The notes under the pieces are model-generated. The model did not search any database. It was given only the letters and a program-made list of their open reading frames with translations, and was not told the origin of the DNA. Shown here piece by piece: positions 23,911-32,839 of a stretch of 36,879 nt of DNA. The translations under genes were made by a program, and so were the position numbers. How positions within the stretch are numbered: position 1 is the stretch's first letter; each line of letters begins with the position of its first letter. The DNA comes from JAMCRD01 sp964633405 (lineage in GTDB: Bacteria > Patescibacteriota > Minisyncoccia > UBA6257 > Colwellbacteraceae). Location: the NCBI GenBank assembly GCA_964633405.1, contig CAZWFV010000003.1, forward strand, positions 1 through 36,879, given 5' to 3'.

Positions 23911-25128
23911 ATGAACGGCGAAGAGATTAAAAAAGACAAGCTGTTCGGCATACAAAAGAACGTCTTCGCCCTGGGACTGGCCAGCCTGTTCAACGACTTC
24001 TCTAATGAGATGATTCAGTCGGTGATACCGGCTTTTCTGGCCATAACCCTGGGAGTCCCGGCGGTGGGGATAGGCTTGATCGATGGTGCGGCCGACGCCA
24101 TATCGAGTTTCCTGAAGATATTCTCCGGATGGTTTTCAGACAAGATAGGCCGCCGTAAGCTTCCCGCGCTCGCCGGCTATTCGCTGTCGGTCGCGGTCAG
24201 ATCCCTTTATGCTGTGGCGGGCACGTTCGGCGAGGTTTTCGGCATAAGAGTGGTCGACCGTATCGGCAAGGGTTTCCGTGAGGGACCAAGAGATGCCCTC
24301 ATCGGCGAGTCGGTCTCCAAGGAAGAGGTGGGTAAATCGTTCGGCTACAACAGGGCTATGGATGCCATGGGCGGAGTATTGGGACCGCTCGGCGCCTTCC
24401 TTATCCTGCCTCTGGTCGGCGGAAGCTTGAATAAGCTTTTCGTAATAGCTTTCCTTATAGGAATCGTCACCCTCTTCACTTTTCTGCTTGTGAGGGAGGT
24501 CCGCCCCCATAGGGGATCAACCCTGCCCAAGTTGGACAGAAAATTCTTCAGGGAACACAGGCGATTCAGTTCCTATATATTGTCGGTATTTATATTTGGT
24601 ATGGGCACACTGCCGATAACGCTTATGCTGGTTAGGCCGCTCGAGCTTGGCCTTAAGATTGCGGACCTGCCACTCCTATATTTCCTGTACAGTATAGTTT
24701 TCGTTCTGACGGCCATACCGCTGGGCAAACTATCCGATAAATTCGGCAAAAGAAAGACGATCGTGGCTGGTTTCTTTATGGCTATAGCCACCGACCTGCT
24801 CCTGGCTGTATCATCGTCAATCTACGTCGCTATAGTCGCCTTCATCCTGTTTGGCTTGTACTCGGGAGCTACCGACGGCGTCGAACGCGCCTTGACCACC
24901 CGCTTGGTGAACCCGGAGTATCTGGCCACCGGCGAAGGGTTGCTCAACGCGGCAATCGGTTTATCGTCGTTGCTGGCCGGCTTCCTGGGGGGCCTGATTT
25001 GGACGATTTTTAACCCGCAGCTGGCCTTTTTGTACGCAGCGGTGCTGTCGATAGTCGGTACAGTCATATTCTTGGTATTCAACTTCGGTGATTTTACCAG
25101 GGATGCGGCCTACCGCGCCGGAGTCTAA
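23911..25128 (+). CDS. MFS transporter
   Basis: 405 residues with about 12 membrane helices. The loop between helices 2 and 3 is GWFSDKIGRRKLPALAGY, the MFS signature GxxxDRxGRR, repeated in the second half as LGKLSDKFGKRKTIVAG. VVDRIGKGFREGPRDALIG resembles a subfamily common in CPR and other anaerobes whose substrate is unknown. Substrate cannot be inferred from the sequence. Confidence 0.9.
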   Translation: MNGEEIKKDKLFGIQKNVFALGLASLFNDFSNEMIQSVIPAFLAITLGVPAVGIGLIDGAADAISSFLKIFSGWFSDKIGRRKLPALAGYSLSVAVRSLYAVAGTFGEVFGIRVVDRIGKGFREGPRDALIGESVSKEEVGKSFGYNRAMDAMGGVLGPLGAFLILPLVGGSLNKLFVIAFLIGIVTLFTFLLVREVRPHRGSTLPKLDRKFFREHRRFSSYILSVFIFGMGTLPITLMLVRPLELGLKIADLPLLYFLYSIVFVLTAIPLGKLSDKFGKRKTIVAGFFMAIATDLLLAVSSSIYVAIVAFILFGLYSGATDGVERALTTRLVNPEYLATGEGLLNAAIGLSSLLAGFLGGLIWTIFNPQLAFLYAAVLSIVGTVIFLVFNFGDFTRDAAYRAGV

Positions 25129-25148
25129 GACTTATCCAGTTTTATTTT

Positions 25149-25176
25149 TTGCAGCATCCAGTGGTCGGCATATAAT
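25149..25176 (+). promoter_or_regulatory. gap promoter
   Basis: -35 TTGCAG (25149-25154), 16-bp spacer, -10 TATAAT (25171-25176), 8 nt to ATG 25185. Confidence 0.65.
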
Positions 25177-25184
25177 ATAAGTAA

Positions 25185-26225
25185 ATGGCACGAATAGCGA
25201 TAAACGGTTTTGGGCGGATCGGGCGGCTGTTCTTCCGGCAGGCATTCGACACGCCGGATCTGGAGATTGTTGCGATCAACGATCTCGGCAATGCGGAAAA
25301 TCTGGCGTATCTGCTCAAATACGACACGGTCTATGGGCGCTACAGCAAGGAGGTGAAGACGGATGCGGCCGGCGGCACGCTCACGGTGGGCGGCACGGCG
25401 ATAAAATTTTTACAGATAAAGGACGCGACGCAGCTCCCGTGGAAGGATCTAAACATTGATATCGTCGTGGAGTCCACCGGCGTCTTTGAATCGTTCGCCG
25501 CGAACAAAGTGCACCTCGCGGCGGGCGCGAAGCGCGTTGTCATCACGGCACCAGCGAAGGATGAGGACGGCCCTGACGGCCGCACGGTTCTCATGGGCGT
25601 GAACGAGGAGGCTCTGAAAACATGCCGGATAAGCTCAAACGGCTCCTGCACGACGAACTCATCGTCGCCCGTGATCCAGATCCTCTCGGAGAATCCAGGC
25701 ATAGTGAAGGCAATACTTTCGACCGTCCATTCCTATACTGCGACGCAGGCTATCGTGGATGGACCGATCCGCCACGGCCACGATTATCGGAAGGGCCGCG
25801 CGGCGGCGCAGAATATCGTGCCGACCACGACCGGCGCCGCGATCGCCGTCGCACGCGCGATCACGGACCTCAAGGGAAAATTCGACGGCATGGCGTTTCG
25901 CGTGCCGTCCATTGTCGGCTCCGTTTCCGATACCACATTCGTCGCGAAGCGGAAGACGAGTGTGGAGGAAATTAACAAGATTTTAACGGATGCCGCCGAG
26001 TTGCCGCGCTGGCAGGGGATATTGAAGGTGACGAACGATCAGATCGTGTCCAACGATATCATCGGCGAGACGTACGGCGCGATCGTGGACCTCGGGTTCA
26101 CGAAAGTGGTGGACGGCGACCTTGTGAAAGTGCTTTCGTGGTACGACAACGAGGCCGGATACGTGAGCACATTGGTTAAGCACGTGCAGGCGGCTGCCAA
26201 ACTCGTATGGAATAAACGGTCGTAA
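25185..26225 (+). CDS. gap: Glyceraldehyde-3-phosphate dehydrogenase
   Basis: Oxidises glyceraldehyde-3-P to 1,3-bisphosphoglycerate with NAD. 346 residues. N-terminal NAD fold INGFGRIGRLFFRQ, catalytic Cys in SSNGSCTTNSSSP (the second Cys usual in this loop is Ser), HSYTATQ with the catalytic His, and WYDNEAGY at the end. Codon use differs sharply from the neighbours: none of its 16 Arg codons is AGA or AGG and ATC outnumbers ATA for Ile, whereas adjacent genes are rich in both AGG/AGA and ATA. This suggests acquisition from another source or strong expression bias. First gene of an operon with the membrane protein, rpiB and rpe. Confidence 0.96.
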   Translation: MARIAINGFGRIGRLFFRQAFDTPDLEIVAINDLGNAENLAYLLKYDTVYGRYSKEVKTDAAGGTLTVGGTAIKFLQIKDATQLPWKDLNIDIVVESTGVFESFAANKVHLAAGAKRVVITAPAKDEDGPDGRTVLMGVNEEALKTCRISSNGSCTTNSSSPVIQILSENPGIVKAILSTVHSYTATQAIVDGPIRHGHDYRKGRAAAQNIVPTTTGAAIAVARAITDLKGKFDGMAFRVPSIVGSVSDTTFVAKRKTSVEEINKILTDAAELPRWQGILKVTNDQIVSNDIIGETYGAIVDLGFTKVVDGDLVKVLSWYDNEAGYVSTLVKHVQAAAKLVWNKRS

Positions 26226-26226
26226 G

Positions 26227-27033
26227 ATGGATCCATCCAGTGGGCTTATATCGCTAGGTTCGCTACTTAGGGAGAGCTGGCGGAGCTACGCCAGACAATT
26301 TGGAGATATAATCTGGATATCGACACTTCCTTTCCTGGTCCTGGCCGTAGGCGACTACCTGAACGTCTTGGGCGGCTCCTCGCCGCAGGTGTTCAGCGGG
26401 ATCGTGAGCCTGATTGGCGTAATACTCTCAATTCTGTCCGGTCTGGCCCTTATCTATGCCGCCGAGAACAGCAGGCAATTCTCCGACAGCTATGCCTATG
26501 CCGAGCGCAGTTTCTTCGCCTATATATGGATGGCTCTGTTGAGTATCCTGGTGATGATAGGCGGGCTCATCCCACTCATAGTACCGACGCTCATCTTCAT
26601 GGTCTGGTTCAGCTTCTCCGGTTACGTTTTCGTCATAGATGGCGATCGCGGGCTGGGCGCCTTGCTGAAATCCAAAGAGTACTGCCACGGCTATTTCTGG
26701 CCGGTGGTGCTGAGATTCCTGATAGCGTTCCTGATAGCCATGGCGGTTTCCGTATTTGCGGCGCTGCTCGGCTCCATCTGGGGACAGTTCGGGGTCATAG
26801 CGCTGAATATGATCTTCCAGATATTATCCGTGCCGTTCCTTGTGATTTACGAGCTCGGGATTTACCACGATCTTAAGCGGATGCACCCCGAAATCGTGGG
26901 TGCCAGCGTGCAAAACAACCGCTTGAAATTTAGTCTGGCCGCCGCCTGGGGAGTGATCGCCCCAGCGCTGATTCTGGTCATATTCATACTCGTTTACGGC
27001 TTGTCGGCGGTAGTGCATTATATAGGTGGATAG
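26227..27033 (+). CDS. Polytopic membrane protein of unknown function
   Basis: 268 residues, about six membrane helices in three blocks: ISTLPFLVLAVGDYL and SLIGVILSILSGLALIYAA; FFAYIWMALLSILVMIGGLIP (in two parts with LIVPTLIFMVWFSFSGYVFV); FLIAFLIAMAVSVFAALL and the last one ending VYGLSAVVHYIGG. The layout is reminiscent of glycerophosphodiesterase-type or DUF membrane domains, but I cannot assign a family. It starts one nt after the gap stop and ends 10 nt before rpiB, so it is in the sugar-phosphate operon. Codon use (ATA-rich) is like the host, unlike gap. Confidence 0.75.
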   Translation: MDPSSGLISLGSLLRESWRSYARQFGDIIWISTLPFLVLAVGDYLNVLGGSSPQVFSGIVSLIGVILSILSGLALIYAAENSRQFSDSYAYAERSFFAYIWMALLSILVMIGGLIPLIVPTLIFMVWFSFSGYVFVIDGDRGLGALLKSKEYCHGYFWPVVLRFLIAFLIAMAVSVFAALLGSIWGQFGVIALNMIFQILSVPFLVIYELGIYHDLKRMHPEIVGASVQNNRLKFSLAAAWGVIAPALILVIFILVYGLSAVVHYIGG

Positions 27034-27043
27034 CGAACCGAAC

Positions 27044-27502
27044 ATGCTCATATATATAGGCGCAGATCATCGCGGTTTCCGATTAAAGGAGGCGATCAGC
27101 AAATATCTTAAAGATATGGGCTATTCGGTGTCGGATATGGGAGCGTCGGCCTACGACGAAAATGACGACTACAACGACTTTGCCTCCGCAGTCGCCGAAA
27201 AGGTGAGCAGCGACCCGAGCGGTAGCAGGGGGATCGTGATGTGCGGTTCGGGGGTTGGGGTGGATGTGGTCGCGAACAAATTCAGGGGTATAAGATCGGC
27301 TCTCTCGTTCTCTCCGGACCAGGCCAGCGCCTCGAGGGCCGATGACGATACGAACGTGCTTGCCCTGCCAGCCGACTTTCTGGACGTAGAGGCGTCAAAA
27401 AGGATCGTGAGCGTATGGTTGCAGGCTCCGGCTTCGGCCGATGCGAGATATAAGCGACGCATCAATAAGATCAATGAGTTGGAGCATAAATTAAATTCGT
27501 GA
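27044..27502 (+). CDS. rpiB: Ribose-5-phosphate isomerase B (RpiB/LacAB family)
   Basis: Interconverts ribose-5-P and ribulose-5-P. 152 residues from ATG 27044; an in-frame GTG at 27026 overlaps the preceding gene and is less likely. YIGADHRGFRLKEAI at the N-terminus and the active-site loop MCGSGVGVDVVANKFRGIR with the catalytic Cys identify the family. It overlaps rpe (the TGA stop shares bases with the next start). Confidence 0.93.
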   Translation: MLIYIGADHRGFRLKEAISKYLKDMGYSVSDMGASAYDENDDYNDFASAVAEKVSSDPSGSRGIVMCGSGVGVDVVANKFRGIRSALSFSPDQASASRADDDTNVLALPADFLDVEASKRIVSVWLQAPASADARYKRRINKINELEHKLNS

Positions 27503-28137
27503 TGCTGGTACTGCCGGTGATAAACTGTCGCGACGCCGAAACAGCCAACGCCAATATTAATAAGGCGGCGGACTTCTCGAGCTGGATACATATAGATATA
27601 ACCGACGGCAAGTTCGCCGAAGGCGTCACCTGGGGCGACCCGTCCGCGTTGCGCGACCTGAAACAACGCTTCCCCACCGTGCATTTCGAGATACATCTCA
27701 TGGTTCAGGATCCGGAGGATGTCGCCAGGGGTTGGTTGGAGGCCGGAGCCGACAGGGTGATAGTGCCGCTGGAGACGATGAAAGACCCAGGTGCATTGCT
27801 TAATGAGGCCAGGGGCCGCAGCGCCGAGATAATGCTATCCATCTCCCCGCCCACGCCGGCGGAGAACCTGATCCCGTACCTGTCGTCATTCACCGCCTTC
27901 CAGGTTCTGGCCGTCAACCCTGGGCCGTCGGGACAGAAGTTCTCGCCGGCCACAATCGACAAAGTGCGCTTCCTGAAGAAGAACAGACCCACGGCTGTGA
28001 TTGAGGTGGATGGCGGCGTCGATCTGGATGTTTGCCGGTCGCTGAGCGAAATCGGGACGGATGCCGTAGCCTCCGCAACATATATCTTCGGCGGGCCTGA
28101 TCCCAGGCACGCTTATAAGGAACTTTCCAGTTGTTAA
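27502..28137 (+). CDS. rpe: Ribulose-phosphate 3-epimerase
   Basis: Interconverts ribulose-5-P and xylulose-5-P, TIM barrel. About 211 residues. HIDITDGKFAEGVTWG and EIHLMVQDPE carry the metal-binding His/Asp, VLAVNPGPSGQKF the phosphate-side loop (GFGGQ in most relatives), and VIEVDGGVDLD the last catalytic Asp. Start is ATG 27502, which overlaps the rpiB stop (TGATG); GTG 27499 is possible. Follows rpiB and is followed by a new promoter for transketolase. Confidence 0.93.
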   Translation: MLVLPVINCRDAETANANINKAADFSSWIHIDITDGKFAEGVTWGDPSALRDLKQRFPTVHFEIHLMVQDPEDVARGWLEAGADRVIVPLETMKDPGALLNEARGRSAEIMLSISPPTPAENLIPYLSSFTAFQVLAVNPGPSGQKFSPATIDKVRFLKKNRPTAVIEVDGGVDLDVCRSLSEIGTDAVASATYIFGGPDPRHAYKELSSC

Positions 28138-28171
28138 GCGCTTATACGCACCCCGGGCGATAAAATTCCTG

Positions 28172-28180
28172 TGGTATAAT
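28172..28180 (+). promoter_or_regulatory. Transketolase operon promoter (extended -10)
   Basis: TGGTATAAT at 28172-28180 (extended -10), 8 nt before ATG 28189; no clear -35. Confidence 0.6.
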
Positions 28181-28188
28181 GCGATTAC

Positions 28189-29049
28189 ATGGAGGAATTG
28201 AACGAAGAGAAACTGCGGTTTCTTGAGGACACCGCCGTTAAGATTAGGGAAACCATAATTGAAACGCTAGTTGAGGCCGGCTCCGGGCATTCGGCCGGGC
28301 CCTTAGGTATGGCCGACGTGTTCACGGCATTCTATTTCCATATTTTGAACCACGATCCCAAAAGACCGGACTGGCCGGAGAGGGACCGGCTTATCCTTTC
28401 CAACGGTCACATTTGCCCGGTCCGCTACGTGACCATGGCCTATGCCGGCTATCTGCCGATGGAGGAGCTGAAGACCCTGCGCAGGATAAATTCCCGACTG
28501 CAGGGTCATCCGCACCGCGGCTCCCTGCCCGGCTTAGAGACGACTTCGGGGCCACTGGGTTCAGGATTGAGCCAGGCTATAGGTGTGGCTCTAGCCGCGC
28601 GTCTTAATAAGGCCAAACACCGTATATACTGCCTGACCTCCGACGGCGAGCATGAAGAGGGCAATTTGTGGGAGGCGGCAATGTTCGCCGGCAAGAACAA
28701 ACTATCGAACCTTACCGTGATCGTCGACCGGAACAACATCCAGATAGACGGGTTCACCGAGAACGTCATGCCGCTCGAGCCCCTCAGGGAGAAATACGAA
28801 TCTTTCGGCTGGCACGTCTTGGAAATCGACGGCCACAGTTTCGAGGCCATAATCGATGCGGTCAACGAAGCCAAAGCCATCTACGAGAAGCCGACGGTCA
28901 TTATTGCCCATACCATCCCCGGCAAGGGAGTGAGTTTCATGGAGATGGATTATTTGTGGCACGGCAAGCCGCCGACCAGGGAAGAAGGGGGAATTGCCAT
29001 GAAGGAATTGCGTACGCTGCAGGGTAAAATAGAATCAGAGCATCAGTAA
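28189..29049 (+). CDS. Transketolase, N-terminal (TPP-binding) subunit
   Basis: 286 residues, the pyrophosphate-binding half of a split transketolase, which moves two-carbon units between sugar phosphates. GSGHSAGPLGMADVF, LILSNGHICPVRY, HPHRG, SGPLGSGLSQAIGVALA and the TPP/Mg motif SDGEHEEGNLWEA followed by DRNNIQIDG are present; the end TIPGKGVSFME is normal. The C-terminal half is a separate gene at 29578, after an intervening membrane-protein gene. Confidence 0.95.
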   Translation: MEELNEEKLRFLEDTAVKIRETIIETLVEAGSGHSAGPLGMADVFTAFYFHILNHDPKRPDWPERDRLILSNGHICPVRYVTMAYAGYLPMEELKTLRRINSRLQGHPHRGSLPGLETTSGPLGSGLSQAIGVALAARLNKAKHRIYCLTSDGEHEEGNLWEAAMFAGKNKLSNLTVIVDRNNIQIDGFTENVMPLEPLREKYESFGWHVLEIDGHSFEAIIDAVNEAKAIYEKPTVIIAHTIPGKGVSFMEMDYLWHGKPPTREEGGIAMKELRTLQGKIESEHQ

Positions 29050-29054
29050 ACACA

Positions 29055-29585
29055 ATGAAGATTATTAACTTGGTTTTAGGATTAGGTACGGCAATCATCC
29101 TCGCGGCGCTCATAACCCTCGGGATACAGGCGTTTTACCCCGCCCCGACGGCACCAATCTACCCAGCTTCGCCGATGAGACCGATCATTCCCTGCCAGTC
29201 GAGTGACACAAAATGTCTGCAGCAAAATCAGCAGATCGAAACCCAGCAGAATGCTGCGCAGCAACAGTTCTCCCAGGAGGAACAGACTTATGAGAGCCGG
29301 GTGAAGGTATATGACCGCAATATATTTGTAATCGCTAACATACTCGGTCTGATCGTATTCGCTCTCGGGTTCTGGCTCTTATTCGCCACAGCTATCTCTG
29401 CCCGGGGCGTGCCGGTGGGCATAATGATCGCCGGTCTGTGGAGCATAACTTACGGCTACGGCCGCGGTTGGGGCAGCGTGAACGACCAACTCAAATTTTT
29501 CATAGGCCTGGTCATAGCCGTCTTGGTTATCGGCGGCAGCATGTGGCTGATCGAAAAATATGCCAAGAAAAAAGGAAATGCTTAA
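29055..29585 (+). CDS. Membrane protein of unknown function between the transketolase halves
   Basis: 176 residues. A first membrane helix (LVLGLGTAIILAALITLGI) is followed by a Pro-rich exposed stretch with two Cys (IIPCQSSDTKCLQ), a Gln-rich coiled-coil-like segment (about 58-85), and three more helices toward the C-terminus (FVIANILGLIVFALGFWLLF, VPVGIMIAGLWSITYGYG, FFIGLVIAVLVIGGSMWLI) with a basic tail KYAKKKGNA. I do not recognise a family. It begins 5 nt after the first transketolase gene and overlaps the second by 8 nt, so it is expressed with them. Confidence 0.75.
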   Translation: MKIINLVLGLGTAIILAALITLGIQAFYPAPTAPIYPASPMRPIIPCQSSDTKCLQQNQQIETQQNAAQQQFSQEEQTYESRVKVYDRNIFVIANILGLIVFALGFWLLFATAISARGVPVGIMIAGLWSITYGYGRGWGSVNDQLKFFIGLVIAVLVIGGSMWLIEKYAKKKGNA

Positions 29586-30564
29586 CCCGAACTCAAAACT
29601 CAACCCCAAATTATTTGATGACGTGGAACGTAAGCCTATCCGCGACGGGTACGGCGATGGCTTGCTGATAGCCGGAGACAGGGATCCGAACGTCGTCGTG
29701 CTGTGCGCAGACCTGACCGAATCCACCCGATCTGAGGCCTTCTCTAAAAAGTTCCCGGATCGTTTCTTTGAGACAGGCGTGGCCGAACAGAACATGGCGA
29801 CGATTGCCGCGGGACTGGGCATCTCCGGGAAGGTGCCGTTCATCTCCTCCTACGCGACGTTCTCTCCCGGGAGGAATTGGGAGCAGATCCGCACGACCAT
29901 CGCCTACAACGACTCCAACGTTAAGATTGCCGGGCATCATTCGGGCATATCGGTCGGTCCGGATGGGGCGACCCATCAGGCTATCGAGGATATCGCCACC
30001 ATGCGGGTCATGGCCAATATGAGAGTCTTCGTTCCGTGCGATGCGATTGAGGCTAAGAAAGCCACCTTGGCCGCAGCAAGGATAGTCGGGCCGGTCTACA
30101 TCAGGTTCGCCAGGGAGAAGTCGCCGGTCATAACCACCGAGGACACGCCGTATGCCCCGGGCAAGGCCGAGATATTCTGGGATTCGGAGCAGCCTGAGGT
30201 GGCGATAATCGCCTGCGGACAATTGGTATATCAATCCCTCGTCGCCGCTAAGGAATTGGAGGGAGAGGGGACAAGCACCATTGTCGTCAACAACCACAGC
30301 GTCAAGCCGTTGGATGAGGTGGGAATACTGGATGCGGTCAGGCGTTGCCGGGCTGTGGTCACGGTGGAAGAGCACCAGGTCATGGGCGGGATGGGCAGTG
30401 CCGTAGCCGAACTGCTGGCGCGGAAATTTCCGGTGCCGATCGAGTTTGTCGGAATGCACGACGTATACGGAGAGTCGGGCAAACCGGATGAGCTGATTGA
30501 GAAGTATGGAATGGGCGTGAAGGATATAAAGGCCGCTGCAGCCAACGTTATCAAGAGGAAATAA
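29578..30564 (+). CDS. Transketolase, C-terminal subunit
   Basis: About 328 residues: the pyrimidine-binding and C-terminal domains. LCADLTESTRSEAF, FFETGVAEQNMATIAAGL with the catalytic Glu that activates TPP, and the C-terminal VVVNNHSVKPLDE, TVEEHQVMGGMGSAVAE. ATG 29578 preferred (preceded by AAGGA within the end of the previous gene); an in-frame ATG at 29560 would add 6 residues. Ends in a TAATG overlap with the kinase gene. Confidence 0.94.
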   Translation: MLNPNSKLNPKLFDDVERKPIRDGYGDGLLIAGDRDPNVVVLCADLTESTRSEAFSKKFPDRFFETGVAEQNMATIAAGLGISGKVPFISSYATFSPGRNWEQIRTTIAYNDSNVKIAGHHSGISVGPDGATHQAIEDIATMRVMANMRVFVPCDAIEAKKATLAAARIVGPVYIRFAREKSPVITTEDTPYAPGKAEIFWDSEQPEVAIIACGQLVYQSLVAAKELEGEGTSTIVVNNHSVKPLDEVGILDAVRRCRAVVTVEEHQVMGGMGSAVAELLARKFPVPIEFVGMHDVYGESGKPDELIEKYGMGVKDIKAAAANVIKRK

Positions 30565-31586
30565 TGGCGGCGAATAGGTACGACGTTGTAACTATAGGCT
30601 CGGCGACCCGTGACGCCTTCTTACAGGGTGATTTCAGGATAGAGGTATATCCCAAAACGGAAAGCGGTCGGGCGATAGTCCTTCCCTTCGGTGAAAAATT
30701 CGGGGTTAAACGCGTATTCTTCACCATCGGGGGCAATTCCGTGAACGCTGCCGTCACCTTCGGCAGACAGGGCTTCAAGACGGCGGTCGTAGCCAAGGTG
30801 GGCAACGATTTGTCCGGTGAGGAAATAAAACGGCGATTGAAGATGGAGGGGGTCGTCGTAAACCGCATATCGACGTCGAAATTGCCGACGGCATACTCGG
30901 TACTTTTGTCAGATAAAGGGGAAAGAACGATATTAAACTACCCGGGCGCAGTAAACGAGTTCTCGATAGACGACGTCCCTCTGGGCGACATGGCGGCCAA
31001 GTGGTGGTATGTCTCCCTGCCCGGGAAATCCTTCAGCTCTTTCCCGAGGATTCTGAAAGCGGCCGAAGGCAAAGGCATAAAAGTAGCTCTGAACCCGACT
31101 ATGAATCATATAAGAGGAGCCCGCCGGGAATTGTTGAAATTGCTGCCGAGAATAGCCTTCTTCGTGCTCAATGAGAGCGAAGCTTCCGCCCTGACCGGCA
31201 TATCCTTCAGGAAAGAGGCAACCATATTCAAAAGGATCGATAGGTTGGACCGGAATGTCGTCGCCGTTACCGCCGGGCCAGCGGGAGTAACCGTATCCGA
31301 CGGCAGATTTATATATAGTGCAGGCACATTCAAGGAAAGGAGACTGATCGACCGGACCGGAGCCGGGGATGCCTTCGGATCGGGTTTCGTTGCCGGTCTG
31401 ATGCGCCGCAGCGTCGGGGATAAGGCGCCTTCTCCGGAAGACGTCGAATACGCAATCCGCCTGGCCTTGGCCAATTCAACGGCGACGGTCGAGGTGATGG
31501 GAGCTACCGAAGGTACTTTATCCAAACGGCAGTTCGATACCGAACGCCGATTCAAGAAGATTACTATACGTCGCAAACCAATCTAG
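30564..31586 (+). CDS. PfkB-family carbohydrate kinase
   Basis: 340 residues, ribokinase fold. N-terminal VVTIGSATRDAFLQ, the GGNSVNAAVTFGRQG glycine motif, and the C-terminal DRTGAGDAFGSGFVAGL with the catalytic Asp base and anion hole. The substrate is not given by the family. Lying between transketolase and class II aldolase in a cell with no visible PfkA, phosphofructokinase activity is an attractive guess; ribokinase, adenosine kinase or another sugar kinase is equally allowed by sequence. Coupled to the previous gene by TAATG and followed after 1 nt by the next. Confidence 0.9.
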   Translation: MAANRYDVVTIGSATRDAFLQGDFRIEVYPKTESGRAIVLPFGEKFGVKRVFFTIGGNSVNAAVTFGRQGFKTAVVAKVGNDLSGEEIKRRLKMEGVVVNRISTSKLPTAYSVLLSDKGERTILNYPGAVNEFSIDDVPLGDMAAKWWYVSLPGKSFSSFPRILKAAEGKGIKVALNPTMNHIRGARRELLKLLPRIAFFVLNESEASALTGISFRKEATIFKRIDRLDRNVVAVTAGPAGVTVSDGRFIYSAGTFKERRLIDRTGAGDAFGSGFVAGLMRRSVGDKAPSPEDVEYAIRLALANSTATVEVMGATEGTLSKRQFDTERRFKKITIRRKPI

Positions 31587-31587
31587 G

Positions 31588-32835
31588 ATGAGTCAATACG
31601 AAAGATTAGCCAAGATATTGAAACTGGATCCTTCTGTCCTGGAAGGATTGGACAGGGAGATGGCCGAGAGAACGGGCAAACGGGGCGTTGTCGATAAGAT
31701 TGCTGCGGACAACGAGACTACGGTAACCAGTACGCTTAACCTGCTCGACTCCGGGGATCGGACGTCGAGGCGCGTCAGGAGCGTGCTTAGAAAAACCATC
31801 CTGCACCACGAAGAGGAGCTGCTGGATTATCTGAATGTCGTTGAGGGAGAGAATGAGCTGGAGAAGGCTACGGTCTTGGCCCGCAAGATCGCCCATGTCG
31901 GCCCGGGCTATTTCCTGAAAAGGGAGCATGCCGCGGAGATATTAAGAAAACGGCCGCCGGAAAACGTCCTGAAATACCTGGGCGTGTCCACCGTTGACCA
32001 GGCGTTGAGGGGTCACGACGTCGTCGAGATATTCACGGCACTCCGTTTCATGGAATCTGACGAATGGATGCATCAGACTTTCGAGGACGCCTACAGCGCC
32101 TTTACTGCAGCCGATTTTGAGGAACGTCCGATAGAGATAAAGGTCCTGGGCAACGAATGGCACGAAGTCGCCAAGAAATTCGTCGCCAAAAAACACCATA
32201 ACGTCAGTCACCTTAAGGAATTCGGGGTCATATTCCTGAACCCGATTCAGGAGAGGATGCCCGGCAAATTCTTCCGCGACTTCGCCTTACTATTCCACTA
32301 CAGCCACGAGATAGAGTTCTACTCGAAGATGTTCAAACTGTTCTCCTCCAAAGAGGACTTCCCACGGAGATTCAAGGCCTTGTTGAGGGGAGACGTGCCA
32401 GAAACGGATAAACTCGACCCCGGCGAATGGATGATAGTCCAACGCTATTTGGCCAAGATCAACCCGTCAGACCCGCGTCTGTTTATGCCCAGGGTGAACC
32501 CCGAATCTTTGCATTGGCGTCGGGGAGAAAAAGATATAGCGATGTTCCAGATCCCGCAGGTCAAACTTAACTTGAACATATGGGCTGACCTCGATTGGGT
32601 CGCCGATATATTCCAGATAGATTCACCGGCCGACGGCTCCGAACTGGTGAGCTTCGACCTGGAGGACAATGCCATGACCCTGGTTTCTTTCATGGAGGGC
32701 GAAGACCAGCAGTCTTTCACCTATCATCAAATGGAAGCAATGTGGACCAGGATTTTCAGCGAATACGTTGGCGGCGACGACAACATGGAGAAGCTGCTGA
32801 TAAACAACCTGGACAAAGGAATAATAAAATTCTAA
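31588..32835 (+). CDS. Conserved-looking hypothetical protein in the sugar-phosphate operon
   Basis: 415 residues, soluble, charged, no signal peptide or membrane segment. N-terminal third is helical and rich in Arg/Glu (LRKTILHHEEELLDYLNV). The middle has an aromatic- and His-rich region (KFVAKKHHNVSHLKEFG, DFALLFHYSHEIEFYSKMF), and the C-terminal part alternates strands (VKLNLNIWADLDWVADIF, ELVSFDLEDNAMTLVSFM). I cannot assign a family or function. Its spacing of 1 nt to the kinase and 4 nt to the aldolase means it is expressed with glycolytic enzymes. Clustered His/Asp/Glu could bind metal, but no known motif is met. Confidence 0.8.
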   Translation: MSQYERLAKILKLDPSVLEGLDREMAERTGKRGVVDKIAADNETTVTSTLNLLDSGDRTSRRVRSVLRKTILHHEEELLDYLNVVEGENELEKATVLARKIAHVGPGYFLKREHAAEILRKRPPENVLKYLGVSTVDQALRGHDVVEIFTALRFMESDEWMHQTFEDAYSAFTAADFEERPIEIKVLGNEWHEVAKKFVAKKHHNVSHLKEFGVIFLNPIQERMPGKFFRDFALLFHYSHEIEFYSKMFKLFSSKEDFPRRFKALLRGDVPETDKLDPGEWMIVQRYLAKINPSDPRLFMPRVNPESLHWRRGEKDIAMFQIPQVKLNLNIWADLDWVADIFQIDSPADGSELVSFDLEDNAMTLVSFMEGEDQQSFTYHQMEAMWTRIFSEYVGGDDNMEKLLINNLDKGIIKF

Positions 32836-32839
32836 AAGA

